Positions 1 to 7,961 of a stretch of 24,303 bases of DNA are shown here, in pieces (positions within the stretch are counted from its first letter, which is position 1; every line of letters starts with the position of its first letter). Location of the stretch: positions 1 to 24,303 of the forward strand of contig JAEXFV010000107.1 in assembly GCA_023451115.1 (NCBI GenBank). The letters are read 5' to 3'. The notes under the pieces were generated by a model. It searched no databases and was not told the origin of the DNA. It saw nothing but the letters and a program-made list of their open reading frames with translations. The position numbers and the translations under genes are program-made. Source of the DNA: Bacillota bacterium. GTDB lineage: Bacteria > Bacillota > Clostridia > Christensenellales > CAG-138.

Positions 1-987
1 GGTGAGGCACAGGCAATTGTAGGCACCCATGCATTGCTGCAGGAAGGTGTGGCGTTTGATAAACTTGGCCTGGTTGTCACGGATGAGCAGCATCGGTTTG
101 GGGTGCGCCAGCGGGCTAAGATTGCGGAAAAAGCCCAGCGGCCCAACGAACGAGGGTTGCCGCCGGATGTGCTGATTATGAGCGCTACGCCTATTCCCCG
201 CACTTTATCGTTGATCATGTATGGGGACTTGGATGTATCGATATTGGATGAACTGCCGCCGGGCAGAAAATCTATTCGTACGCGATTGGTGCCCCAGGCA
301 AAGCGACAGGATATGTATCATTTTATTCAGAAGGAAGCTTTGGCAGGCCGGCAGGCATATGTGGTTTGCCCGTTGGTGGACCCTTCGGAGGAGCTGCCTG
401 TAAAAAGCGTCCAAGCATTACACCAGGAGCTGTGCCAGATGCTGCCGGAACTGCATATTGGGCTGCTGCACGGCCGCATGGCGGGGGGGAAAAAAGAGGA
501 AGTGATTGCCGCCTTCCGAGCAGGGGAAACCCAGGTGCTGGTATCTACTACCGTAGTGGAAGTGGGAGTGGACGTGCCAAATGCTTGCATCATGGCCATT
601 GAGGATGCGGATCGATTTGGACTAGCACAGTTGCATCAGCTGCGCGGACGAGTTGGTCGGGGTGGACAGCAGTCTTACTGCTTCCTGCTCAGCGGTGTGG
701 AACGGGCGCAGGAGCGTTTGGAAACCCTTGTTCAAACGGAGGACGGGTTTGAAATTGCCCAACGGGATCTGGAGCTGCGAGGGCCTGGGGAATTCTTGGG
801 AACCCGGCAACATGGAATAGACGCTTTCTCCGCGCTAAGAATGGCCAGCAGCCTGGATGTGCTGCAAGATGCGCAAAGGGCGGGGCTTGCGCTGGCGCAG
901 GCAGGAGAACAGCCGGGGTTTGAAAGCATATTTGCCCGGGCACGGGCTGTTTATGAACAAAAGATGCGGGAAATCGCACAAAACTAA
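1..987 (+). CDS. recG: ATP-dependent DNA helicase RecG, C-terminal part (5' end outside window)
   Basis: The reading frame is open from the first base, so this is the last 328 residues of a protein of about 680. RecG is a superfamily 2 helicase that remodels stalled replication forks and Holliday junctions. The fragment starts just before the Walker B box (TDEQHRFGVRQR), followed by helicase motif III (MSATPIPRTL). It then has the second RecA-like domain with LLHGRMAGGKKEEVIAAF, STTVVEVGVDVPNA and the QLRGRVGRG motif VI. The C-terminus (DLELRGPGEFLGTRQHG) matches the conserved RecG tail. The wedge domain and Walker A are outside the window. A terminator follows about 70 bases after the stop, so it ends its own transcription unit. 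recG near the start of a division cluster is not a functional link I can support. Confidence 0.96.
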   Translation, partial: GEAQAIVGTHALLQEGVAFDKLGLVVTDEQHRFGVRQRAKIAEKAQRPNERGLPPDVLIMSATPIPRTLSLIMYGDLDVSILDELPPGRKSIRTRLVPQAKRQDMYHFIQKEALAGRQAYVVCPLVDPSEELPVKSVQALHQELCQMLPELHIGLLHGRMAGGKKEEVIAAFRAGETQVLVSTTVVEVGVDVPNACIMAIEDADRFGLAQLHQLRGRVGRGGQQSYCFLLSGVERAQERLETLVQTEDGFEIAQRDLELRGPGEFLGTRQHGIDAFSALRMASSLDVLQDAQRAGLALAQAGEQPGFESIFARARAVYEQKMREIAQN

Positions 988-1058
988 GTAAAATAATCTT
1001 ATATTTTAAAAGACGGGGCAAAAGTCGAACACCCACAAGGAAGTAATTTAATCATGTT

Positions 1059-1099
1059 GCAAGACGGCATAGCAGAAGCTATACCGTTTTGCCTTTTTT
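1059..1099 (+). terminator. Intrinsic terminator after recG
   Basis: A 9-bp stem (GCAAGACGG pairing with CCGTTTTGC, one G-U) continues past a C/A mismatch into ATAGC/GCTAT with an AGAA loop. It is followed by a CTTTTTT tract. The T run is on the plus strand only, so it ends recG transcription. It overlaps the 3' tail of the minus-strand recombinase remnant. Confidence 0.88.
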
Positions 1100-1280
1100 C
1101 TGCCATTCAATTGTCTATTCGTCCTCTACCGTATCAGGTCGGCGGTGCCCACTGGATTTGTCGGGGGGTATGGGAGATGAGTAACTTCACAAACTCGTTG
1201 ACGATGGTGAGCGTCAGATCCCGTATTCCCACATACTTGCAGATAATGGCGGCGCGGCTGTCAAAGTCTACACATCCGTT
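1079..1280 (-). pseudogene. Decayed C-terminal remnant of a large serine recombinase (DUF4368-like tail)
   Basis: Reading the minus strand from about 1280 downwards gives DFDSRAAIICKYVGIRDLT, then LTIVNEFVKLLISHTP. After a frame change in a C-run (about 1164-1169) it gives PDKSSGHRRPDTVEDE, a stop, then TIEWQKKGKTV and a stop. The pattern kYxgIreLTxtIvNEFvkxixvhtPDKSSGHR is typical, from memory, of the C-terminal domain (DUF4368) of TndX/TnpX-type serine recombinases on clostridial transposons and integrative elements. No catalytic domain is present and both frame and stop damage are visible, so this is a dead remnant. It marks a former mobile element insertion between recG and mraZ. The family call rests on motif memory only. 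Confidence 0.6.
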
Positions 1281-1291
1281 ATTGCTATAAG

Positions 1292-1627
1292 CTAATCTAA
1301 ATCCTGTATGTTCATTCTATCAAGCTGTTTTTTGCGCCGCAATTTTTCTCTGCACGCTAGGTATATTGCAAGCAAAACCAATGTAGGAATATTGGCAAGC
1401 AGAAAGGCAAATAGCATTTGCAGGATAAAACCTATTGATATTCCCTCTGACGGAGCAACCATATTCAGTAGAGCAAGCAACGAGACCAGAAATGTTATTG
1501 CGGGAATAATTAGCCCCAACCATTTGCTTTCCATTTTGGATAAGAAAACCTGCAGTACAATTGATCCCGCACAAACCGCCAATATTATGATGAGCGAAAC
1601 CAATGTCATAGTCGTAGCGATAGCCAT
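1292..1627 (-). CDS. Small integral membrane protein paired with a DUF2089 regulator
   Basis: This 111-residue protein has three predicted membrane segments: about residues 6-28 (LVSLIIILAVCAGSIVLQVFL), 37-57 (LGLIIPAITFLVSLLALLNMV) and 64-88 (ISIGFILQMLFAFLLANIPTL). A basic cytoplasmic tail (CREKLRRKKQLDR) and an acidic end follow. I do not recognise a catalytic motif, and its function is unknown. Its ATG overlaps the stop of the upstream regulator gene as TAATG, with AAAGGAG just upstream inside that gene, so the two are translationally coupled. In many Firmicutes, DUF2089 regulators are followed by a small membrane protein of this kind. It may be the regulator's target or partner, possibly sensing membrane state, but that is inference. 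Confidence 0.8.
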   Translation of the reverse strand: MAIATTMTLVSLIIILAVCAGSIVLQVFLSKMESKWLGLIIPAITFLVSLLALLNMVAPSEGISIGFILQMLFAFLLANIPTLVLLAIYLACREKLRRKKQLDRMNIQDLD

Positions 1628-1932
1628 TATTTATTCTCCTTTTGAACTTGTTTTTTGTATTCTCCTATTAGGATTTTCGCAGTATCAAAATCCAATTTCT
1701 CATTAACCGCAAGCCTCTTTATAAGCGCGATATATGGCTCACTTTCTACATCGTCGCTAATATGGATTTTTTGAATTAACTTGTCCAACCGTAGCCTTAC
1801 AGTGGGGTAAGTCACTTCATATTGCTTTGCGATTTCTTTTAATGAGCCGGAGGCCAAAAGAAACTTTTTTATAAAGGCTACATCTTCATCATCAAGATTG
1901 ACCATCCATTCGGGGACTATTTCAATCGCCAT
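1627..1932 (-). CDS. DUF2089-family helix-turn-helix regulator
   Basis: The protein has 101 residues. The central part, FIKKFLLASGSLKEIAKQY then EVTYPTVRLRLDKLIQKI, is a clear HTH whose recognition helix contains the YPTVRxRLDxLI signature of DUF2089. It has no N-terminal zinc ribbon, which some family members carry. The C-terminal 40 residues are helical and charged and probably dimerise. The start is the ATG preceded by GGAGGG at a 6-nt spacing. It is the first gene of a two-gene minus-strand operon with the membrane protein. A sigma-A promoter lies within a perfect inverted repeat just upstream, so it probably controls itself. The pair is visibly more AT-rich than the flanking genes and lies beside a recombinase remnant, suggesting acquisition by transfer. 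Confidence 0.85.
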   Translation of the reverse strand: MAIEIVPEWMVNLDDEDVAFIKKFLLASGSLKEIAKQYEVTYPTVRLRLDKLIQKIHISDDVESEPYIALIKRLAVNEKLDFDTAKILIGEYKKQVQKENK

Positions 1933-1944
1933 TAAACACCCTCC

Positions 1945-1985
1945 TTTAATATTATTTATTATAATATTAATAATATTAAAGTCAA
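1945..1985 (-). promoter_or_regulatory. Promoter and palindromic operator candidate for the DUF2089 operon
   Basis: On the minus strand there is a TTGACT -35 (plus 1980-1985), a 16-nt spacer and a consensus TATAAT -10 (plus 1958-1963). A perfect 12-bp inverted repeat, TTTAATATTATT (1945-1956) and AATAATATTAAA (1969-1980), is separated by 12 nt and brackets the -10 hexamer. AATATT occurs three times within it. The placement fits an operator whose occupation blocks RNA polymerase, most simply by the DUF2089 protein itself. The tract is very AT-rich, which raises the chance of accidental symmetry. Confidence 0.65.
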
Positions 1986-2169
1986 TAAGAAAGTTGGATT
2001 TTATTTTTGTTCACGCCATTCTTATTTGTCTGTTCGCCTCCCGCCCTGCGGTGCTCCTCATTTCAGGAAGAATGATGTCAAAGGCAGCAACTTTCACCAT
2101 CTCTTGTCGAAAAAGAAGTAAGTGGGGAGGGTGGTGGAAACTCCTGCAGATTTTCATAGAAAATTCATA
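1986..2169. other. Non-coding part of the divergent intergenic region upstream of mraZ
   Basis: The whole gap between the DUF2089 gene and mraZ is 325 nt. Outside the two promoter regions I find no ORF with a plausible ribosome-binding site, no RNA gene and no terminator. A short open minus-strand stretch (about 2027-2110) has no start signal. It could be further debris of the neighbouring mobile element, but I cannot identify it. Confidence 0.4.
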
Positions 2170-2204
2170 AAAATGGTGACAAGTGTAGCAAAGTGGTGTA
2201 TAAT
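2170..2204 (+). promoter_or_regulatory. dcw promoter overlapped by three MraZ boxes
   Basis: GTGACA (2176-2181), a 17-nt spacer and TATAAT (2199-2204) make a near-consensus sigma-A promoter, with initiation expected near 2211 and a leader of about 47 nt. Three direct repeats at an exact 10-nt period overlie it: AAAATGG (2170-2176), CAAGTGT (2180-2186) and AAAGTGG (2190-2196). They match the AAAGTG(G/T)-N3 box series reported for MraZ in Firmicutes relatives such as mollicutes. Because the boxes cover the -35 and spacer, MraZ binding here should repress the cluster, including its own gene. Confidence 0.8.
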
Positions 2205-2257
2205 CAATACAAAATCATGTGGTGAAGTTTCAAGATTTATGAAAAGGAGGCGGTTCC

Positions 2258-2704
2258 ATGCTGATCGGATCATTTTCCCATAGCGTGGACGCCAAAGGCC
2301 GCATGTTTATTCCCGCTAAATGGCGGGAGGATTTGGGCAATACGATTATCGTAACAAGAGGCATTTTAAGCGGAAGTTCCGCTCGTTGCCTTTTTGGTAT
2401 GTCGGTAGAAGCTTGGAAGGAGTTTGCCGCACGCTTTTCCGCCCTGCCGGAAACGGATGTGATGGGACAGGCATTTCGGCGTATGATGTTTTCCAATGCA
2501 GCAGATTGCGAAATGGACAAGCAGGGGCGAATTCTGGTGCCGAATGGTTTGCGGGAGTATGCTGATTTGTCAAAAGATGTAACCTTGGTGGGCGTTGATA
2601 ACCGCATTGAAATTTGGAATGCCCAGGCATTGACACAGCATGATCAGGAAATGGAAGCGGAATATCAAGCAGCGCTGGACCGCTTGGCGCAAATGGGCGT
2701 ATGA
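2258..2704 (+). CDS. mraZ: Transcriptional regulator MraZ
   Basis: The 148-residue length is usual for the family. It has two tandem AbrB-like swapped-hairpin half-domains, each with the family signature: DAKGRMFIPAKWR near residue 12 and DKQGRILVPNGLREYA near residue 88. MraZ forms ring oligomers that bind short repeats upstream of its own gene and regulate the dcw cluster. AAAGGAGG lies 8 nt before the ATG. Its stop overlaps the rsmH start as ATGA, so the two are translationally coupled. The repeats it would bind are visible at 2170-2196. Confidence 0.97.
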   Translation: MLIGSFSHSVDAKGRMFIPAKWREDLGNTIIVTRGILSGSSARCLFGMSVEAWKEFAARFSALPETDVMGQAFRRMMFSNAADCEMDKQGRILVPNGLREYADLSKDVTLVGVDNRIEIWNAQALTQHDQEMEAEYQAALDRLAQMGV

Positions 2705-3651
2705 ACAAAGTGGAAGGATATCATGTGCCCATTATGGTGGAGGAAGTGATTTCTCTGCTGGCTCCCCAGAGGGGCGGCATTTTTATAGACGGAACGCTGG
2801 GAGGCGGAGGGCATGCAACGGCGGTGCTGGAAAGACTGCCAGCCGGTTCCAAACTCTACGGCATTGACCGGGATGGACAAGCGATTTGCGCCGCGTCGCA
2901 GCGCATTGCACAGTTGAAAACACAGGCTTCTTTTCAGGCCATCCGGGGCAACTTTTTTTGCATGAAAGAGCTGTTGGCGCAAGAAAGCGTCTCTCAGGTG
3001 GACGGCATTCTATTGGATTTGGGAGTATCCTCCCACCAGCTGGACACACCGGAGCGGGGGTTTTCCTATCAGGAGGAAGCGCCGCTGGATATGCGCATGG
3101 ATGACACGGCTCCTTTGACTGCGTATCAGGTGGTAAATTCTTATCCCTTTGAGCAGCTTGCAAAGATCATTCGGGAGTATGGAGAAGAGCGTTTCGCCGG
3201 GCGTGTGGCGGGGGCGATTGTAAAAGAACGGGAAAGGGCTGCTATCGAAACCACTACACAGCTTGCTCAGATTATCAAAGCAGCGATCCCGGCGGCAAAC
3301 CGAAGGGAAGGCCCGCATCCAGCCAGACGCACCTTTCAGGCCCTGCGGATTGAGGTGAATGGGGAACTGGAGGAGCTGGGACAAGCCATCCTGCAGGCGC
3401 ATAGCCTGTTGCGCCCCGGTGGGCGCATGTGTGTGATTACCTTTCACTCTCTAGAGGACAGAATTGTGAAAACAGTATTCCGCACATTGGAACACCCCTG
3501 CACTTGCCCGCCCAAAGCGCCTGTGTGTACCTGTGGCAAGAAGCCTACGGCAAAGGTGTTAACCAGAAAACCAATCATAGCGGGCGAAGATGAATTGGAG
3601 CAAAACCCAAGGGCGCGCAGCGCAAAATTGCGTGCCATTGAGCGGATATAA
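2701..3651 (+). CDS. rsmH: 16S rRNA (cytosine1402-N4)-methyltransferase RsmH
   Basis: The 316-residue protein has the usual length for RsmH (MraW), which methylates N4 of C1402 in the 16S decoding centre using S-adenosylmethionine. Visible landmarks are the N-terminal YHVPIMVEEV, the SAM loop DGTLGGGGHA, the GILLDLGVSSHQLD block, RGFSYQEEAPLDMRMD and the C-terminal FHSLEDRIVK. The last region ends with a cysteine cluster (CTCPPKAPVCTCGKKP), common in Gram-positive homologues. It starts within the mraZ stop (ATGA overlap) and precedes ftsL by 38 nt, the standard dcw arrangement. Confidence 0.97.
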   Translation: MNKVEGYHVPIMVEEVISLLAPQRGGIFIDGTLGGGGHATAVLERLPAGSKLYGIDRDGQAICAASQRIAQLKTQASFQAIRGNFFCMKELLAQESVSQVDGILLDLGVSSHQLDTPERGFSYQEEAPLDMRMDDTAPLTAYQVVNSYPFEQLAKIIREYGEERFAGRVAGAIVKERERAAIETTTQLAQIIKAAIPAANRREGPHPARRTFQALRIEVNGELEELGQAILQAHSLLRPGGRMCVITFHSLEDRIVKTVFRTLEHPCTCPPKAPVCTCGKKPTAKVLTRKPIIAGEDELEQNPRARSAKLRAIERI

Positions 3652-3689
3652 ACGGCCAAAAGGCATGCAAAGAAGAGGAGACGAATAGC

Positions 3690-4229
3690 ATGGAAGTAGG
3701 AATGAGACAGGAAACGCCCCGGGAGCATGGGATCAATACGCGATTTTATGCACCCACCCGCGGTTCCGCCGCCTATGCCTATGCCCAACCCGCTATAGCG
3801 CCACAGCCACAGCAACAGCCGTCTCCTATGCCGAAACAAAAAACGCGGCAGGAGCAGCGTGTAAATCCCCATCCCCTTACGCTGGGGGGGAAGCTGCTGT
3901 TGGTTATCAGCATTTTAATGCTGGCTACCACCGCTTTATTGGTGATTGCCGGCTATGCGGAAATCGCTGAAGAATATGCTCAGGTTAACCAGCTAAAGGC
4001 GGATATTGAGCAATCCAATTTGCGTCTTGCAGAGCTGAATGTAGCGCTGGAATGCCAAGTGGGTATTCAGGAGGCCAAAGCAGCTGCAGTGCGTTTGGGA
4101 ATGACTTACCCTACTGCGGAACAATATGTGCAGGTGGGGGATCCATTGCCAGGCACACAGGCGCAAACGCAGCCAACCCAAGACAATGGCGGAGGCAGCA
4201 CGGGAGATACGGTGGAACCGGGGGAGTAA
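3690..4229 (+). CDS. ftsL: Cell division protein FtsL-like, extended N-terminus
   Basis: The protein has 179 residues and is bitopic. A cytoplasmic part of about 68 residues, rich in Pro, Gln and Ala, precedes one membrane helix (about 69-89, LLLVISILMLATTALLVIAGY). A heptad-like coiled coil follows (VNQLKADIEQSNLRLAELNVAL), then a short extracellular segment and a Thr/Gln/Gly-rich tail. This topology and its place between rsmH and the division PBP identify FtsL, which with FtsB/DivIC and FtsQ/DivIB activates FtsW and its PBP. Sequence identity in this family is always low. GAGGAG lies 9 nt before the ATG. Residues 16-23 (NTRFYAPT) recur nearly unchanged in FtsQ of the same cluster. It ends 9 nt before the PBP gene. 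Confidence 0.85.
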   Translation: MEVGMRQETPREHGINTRFYAPTRGSAAYAYAQPAIAPQPQQQPSPMPKQKTRQEQRVNPHPLTLGGKLLLVISILMLATTALLVIAGYAEIAEEYAQVNQLKADIEQSNLRLAELNVALECQVGIQEAKAAAVRLGMTYPTAEQYVQVGDPLPGTQAQTQPTQDNGGGSTGDTVEPGE

Positions 4230-4238
4230 GGAGGATAC

Positions 4239-6361
4239 ATGGGTACGCCCGATACCGCCAATAAAAAACGCCTATGTTATTTGCTGGGGATAATTACCTT
4301 GCTATTCGCGGTGCTCTTGGGCCGGCTGTTCTATGTGCAGTTGATCTGGGGGCCGGAACTGCAGGAAAAAGCCCTCAACCAACAGACCATGGACACTAGC
4401 CTCTCTGCCAACCGGGGGAAGATTGTAGATCGGGATGGGCAGGTTTTGGCACAGAGCGGAACGGCTTATACGGTGTTGCTCAACCCCAAATCCATTAAAA
4501 CGGACGATAGCACCCGGGTTGCCCGGGAGCTTTCGGATATATTGGGCATGGATTTTGACTTTGTTCTCCAAAAGGTAACGGATACTTCCAAAGAGCAAAT
4601 CGTGCTCAAACGCCAGGTGGAGCGGGAAGTGCGCGACCAGTTGGAGCAAGCGCTTCTTGGAAGGGGCGTTACCTTTGGCATCGATAGCAAGCGGTATTAT
4701 CCATTGGGAAGCATGCTTTCCCAAACGCTGGGGTTTACCACTGTGGACGGCGTAGGCCAGGAGGGCCTGGAGCGGGAATATGATAAATACCTGGCAGGAG
4801 AGCCGGGCAGGCTAATTACGGAAAAAGACCGGGACAATCGGCCGCTGGCTTATGGCGCAGAGGAATATATTGCGCCGGTAGACGGCTGCGAGCTAGTATT
4901 GACTACGGACAGCGTGGTGCAGGCGTTTTTGGAAAAGGCCTTGGAAGAGGCGGTGACCATTAACGAGGCCAGCAGCGCCCAGGGTATTATTTTAAGCGCA
5001 AAAACCGGAGAGATTCTGGCGATTTCCACCAAGCCCGACTATGACCCAAACAACCCGCCCCGCAGCGATATTGACTTATTGCGCCAATTGGTAAAAAATC
5101 GGGTGGTAAGCGATGCGTATGAACCGGGCTCAACCTTTAAAATAGTAACGCTCTCCTCCGCTTTGGATAGCGGAGCAGTTACCCAGGCCAGTTCCTTCGA
5201 CTGCCCGGGATTTAAAATTGTAAACGGAGAGCGCATTAAGTGCTGGAAAGCAGCCATGGCCACCAAACACTCAAAGAAGCGGTGCAGCACTCCTGCAACC
5301 CTGCCTTTATGACCATGGCGCTGGGCATGGGCACGGAGACGTTTTATGATTATATTTACAAATTTGGGTTTGGCGCTTCCACGGAGAGCGGGCTGACGGG
5401 GGAATCCGGCGGCATCGTGATCCATGAAAAATATATCCGGGAGAATAACCTGGCACGTATCGGCTTTGGCCAGAGCATCGCGGTAACCCCGTTGCAGCTG
5501 GCTACAGCGGTGGCTGCGGCAGTAAACGGTGGGGAGCTGATGCAGCCGTATATTGTGAAGCAGGTGATCGCAGCCGACGGTACCATAATCAAAGAAACGG
5601 AACCCACCGTGGTGCGCAGGGTGATTTCCGAAGAGACTTCGGCAATCGTGAGAGAGATACTGGAAAGCGTAGTGGCGGAAGGCAGCGGTAAAAACGCCCA
5701 AATCCCCGGTTACCGGGTAGGCGGGAAAACCGGCACAGCCCAAAAATATGTGGACGGCCAGGTATCCTCCGGCTCTCTCATCGCTTCTTTTATCGGCTTT
5801 GCGCCGGCGGAAGATCCGGAGTATGTGTGCCTGATACTGGTTGACGAGCCGCAGGTGGGCGTAATCTTCGGCAGCACAGTGGCAGCGCCATTTGTAAAAG
5901 ACGTGCTGCAGGAAACGCTGATGCACTATGGCGTAAAGCCCAGCCAAACGGTGGAAACCGTGGCTGTGCCGGATGTAACGGGGAAAACAGCAAAAGAGGC
6001 CGCCAAACTTTTGGAAGAGGCCGGGCTTGCGGCTGATTATCCGGAGGGAGAAGCTGAGGCTACCGTAACCAGGCAAGCGCCTGCTGTAGATGATATTGTA
6101 ACCAAGGGCAGCGGGGTGTTGCTATATACCAGCCAAACCAAGGCGGATCCGGCCCAGAATGCTACGGAGGACGTAGCGGTGCCTGATGTGAGCGGATTAA
6201 CACGGTTGGAAGCTTATGATGCTTTGGCTGAAAAAGGCTTGCGCTTACGCATTGATCCACCGGATCAAAGCGGGTATGCTGTTCGGCAAAAGCCATCTGC
6301 TGGAGAAAAGGTGCCTTACGGCGCCGAAGTAACGGTGGAGTTTTCCTCGGTAAGCGGCTGA
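4239..6361 (+). CDS. ftsI: Division transpeptidase (FtsI/SpoVD-type class B PBP with two PASTA domains), frameshifted
   Basis: Joined across one frameshift this is a PBP of about 707 residues. It has an N-terminal membrane helix (about 12-31), the dimerisation domain (ANRGKIVDRDGQVLA), and a transpeptidase domain with active-site SxxK (EPGSTFK, Ser codon 5130), SxN (SCN, 5291) and KTG (KTGTAQK, 5726). Two C-terminal PASTA repeats each begin VPDV (about 5970 and 6180). It cross-links septal peptidoglycan as partner of FtsW. The frame breaks at the AAA of 5247-5249. One added A restores IKCWKSSHGHQTLKEAVQ, which reads like an ordinary PBP. Both halves are undamaged otherwise, so a sequencing or assembly error is likely. 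A GGAGG site precedes the ATG. PASTA repeats make SpoVD possible as a name, but no other PBP is seen in the cluster. Confidence 0.9.
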
Positions 6362-6394
6362 GAATCGCCTCTGATGGAAAGATGAAATTCCTGG

Positions 6395-6410
6395 GGATTT
6401 GTGATATACT
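6395..6410 (+). promoter_or_regulatory. Extended -10 promoter candidate before murE
   Basis: The 110-nt gap between the PBP and murE contains TG-A-TATACT (TG at 6402-6403, hexamer 6405-6410), an extended -10 element. No good -35 is visible about 17 nt upstream. It could give an internal start for murE and later genes with a leader of about 55 nt. No terminator is seen in the gap, so read-through from upstream is also expected. Confidence 0.45.
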
Positions 6411-6471
6411 CGTTGCGGCCTGCTTTTATGGTTAAGCGGACCGGATTTTGACAGAATAAAGGAGAACCGCC

Positions 6472-7911
6472 ATGTTGCTTTCAACGTTGTGCGAAGGCTT
6501 GGGCCAGTTGATTGGCGCAGACGCCGAGATTACTTCCATAGAGTATGACTCTCGTAAAGCAGGCCCCGGCAGCCTTTTTTGCTGTGTGGTAGGTACGTTT
6601 TCCGATGGGCATGATTATGCTAAAAATGCGGTGGAGTCTGGCGCTGCGGCACTGGTAGTGGAGCGGGAGCTGCCCATCGCCATACCACAGGTTCTGGTAG
6701 AAAACACACGGATCGCCATGGCTGAGATGTCGGCAAAGTGGTTTGGCCACCCCGAACGGGAGCTTACGTTAATCGGCGTTACCGGCACAAACGGCAAGAC
6801 CACCACGACTTATATGGTCAAATCCATTGCAGAGCGGGCTGGTAAAATGGTAGGGCTCATCGGCACCATCCGTAACATGATTGGCCAGGAGATATTGGAT
6901 ACCGAGCGCACTACCCCCGAAAGCGTAGATCTTTACCGCTTGCTGCGTCAGATGAAAGACGCAGGCGTGGAGATTGTGGTGATGGAGGTTTCTTCCCATT
7001 CGCTGGATCAGCATCGGGTACATGGATTGACCTTTGAGGTGGGTGAATTTACCAACCTTACCCAGGATCATCTGGATTATCATAAAACCTTTGAAAATTA
7101 TTTGGCGGCGAAAAAGAAACTGTTTGCTCAGAGCCGTCATGCTGTGATCAATGTGGATGATCCTCATGCCCCCAAACTGATGGAAGGATTGACGCTGCCC
7201 ATTACAACCTTTGGGGTGAGGGAGCAAGCGGATGTTTCCGCTTCCGACATCGATATTACCACCCGGGGCGTTCAGTTCGATCTGAAATGGCAAGGCGGCG
7301 TTACCCGCACCAACGTACCCATCCCGGGTTTGTTCAGCGTGTTTAACGCCATGGGCGCTGTCGCGGTGGCATTATGCCTGGGCATCCCCATGGATTGCAT
7401 TAAGCCGGGGCTGGAGGATATGCAGAGTGTATCCGGCCGGTTGGAGCCCTTGCCTACAGGAGACAAAGGATTTTCCGTGTTTGTCGATTATGCCCATACG
7501 CCGGACGCTTTGGAAAATATTTTAAAGACTGTTCGCGGGTTTGCCAAAGGGCACATTCTCACCGTGTTTGGCTGCGGCGGGGACAGAGATAGGGCCAAAC
7601 GCCCTATTATGGGGGAAATTGCCGGGCGCTATTCCGACCAGTTGGTGGTGACCTCGGATAATCCCCGTACCGAAGATCCGATGAAGATCATTGAAGCCAT
7701 TGAAGAAGGGGTTAAGAAGTCCGGTTGCCCATATACTACCATTGAGCAGCGGCGGGAGGCCATTGGCTATGCCCTGTCTATCGCAAAGAAGGATGATATC
7801 ATCGTGATTGCGGGGAAGGGACATGAAAACTATCAGGAAATCAACGGCGTGAAACATCACTTTGATGATAAAGAGATCGTGGCAGAGTTGCTCAAAGAGC
7901 ACGTTAATTAA
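6472..7911 (+). CDS. murE: UDP-MurNAc-L-Ala-D-Glu:meso-diaminopimelate ligase MurE
   Basis: The protein has 479 residues and three Mur-ligase domains. It adds the third residue of the stem peptide in the cytoplasm. The N-terminal UDP-binding domain contains YDSRKAGPGSLFCC. The central ATPase has the P-loop GVTGTNGKTTTT near residue 104 and VMEVSSHSLDQHRV. The C-terminal domain has VDYAHTPDALE, GCGGDRDRAKRP and the substrate motif DNPR (residues 396-399, TSDNPRTEDP). DNPR indicates meso-diaminopimelate rather than lysine at position 3. The start is the ATG behind GGAGAA. murF normally follows murE but is absent; mraY begins 50 nt later. Confidence 0.96.
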   Translation: MLLSTLCEGLGQLIGADAEITSIEYDSRKAGPGSLFCCVVGTFSDGHDYAKNAVESGAAALVVERELPIAIPQVLVENTRIAMAEMSAKWFGHPERELTLIGVTGTNGKTTTTYMVKSIAERAGKMVGLIGTIRNMIGQEILDTERTTPESVDLYRLLRQMKDAGVEIVVMEVSSHSLDQHRVHGLTFEVGEFTNLTQDHLDYHKTFENYLAAKKKLFAQSRHAVINVDDPHAPKLMEGLTLPITTFGVREQADVSASDIDITTRGVQFDLKWQGGVTRTNVPIPGLFSVFNAMGAVAVALCLGIPMDCIKPGLEDMQSVSGRLEPLPTGDKGFSVFVDYAHTPDALENILKTVRGFAKGHILTVFGCGGDRDRAKRPIMGEIAGRYSDQLVVTSDNPRTEDPMKIIEAIEEGVKKSGCPYTTIEQRREAIGYALSIAKKDDIIVIAGKGHENYQEINGVKHHFDDKEIVAELLKEHVN

Positions 7912-7961
7912 TCAAAAGGCAAGGACGCCTCGTATTTTTGGAAGGTACACTGGAGGAAAGC

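Noticed and set aside
2027..2110. Short minus-strand open stretch upstream of mraZ
   Set aside because: No start with a ribosome site and no recognisable family; possibly mobile-element debris but not supportable.
5240..5260. Programmed ribosomal frameshifting in the PBP gene or in dnaJ
   Set aside because: Neither site has a canonical slippery heptamer or a clear downstream structure, neither family is known for it, and one missing base explains each site.
5039..6076. Long antisense open frame across the PBP gene (345 codons), and a similar one across murD (9347-10528)
   Set aside because: Both lie opposite well-conserved genes and their translations show no domain, signal or start site; they are coding-bias shadows.
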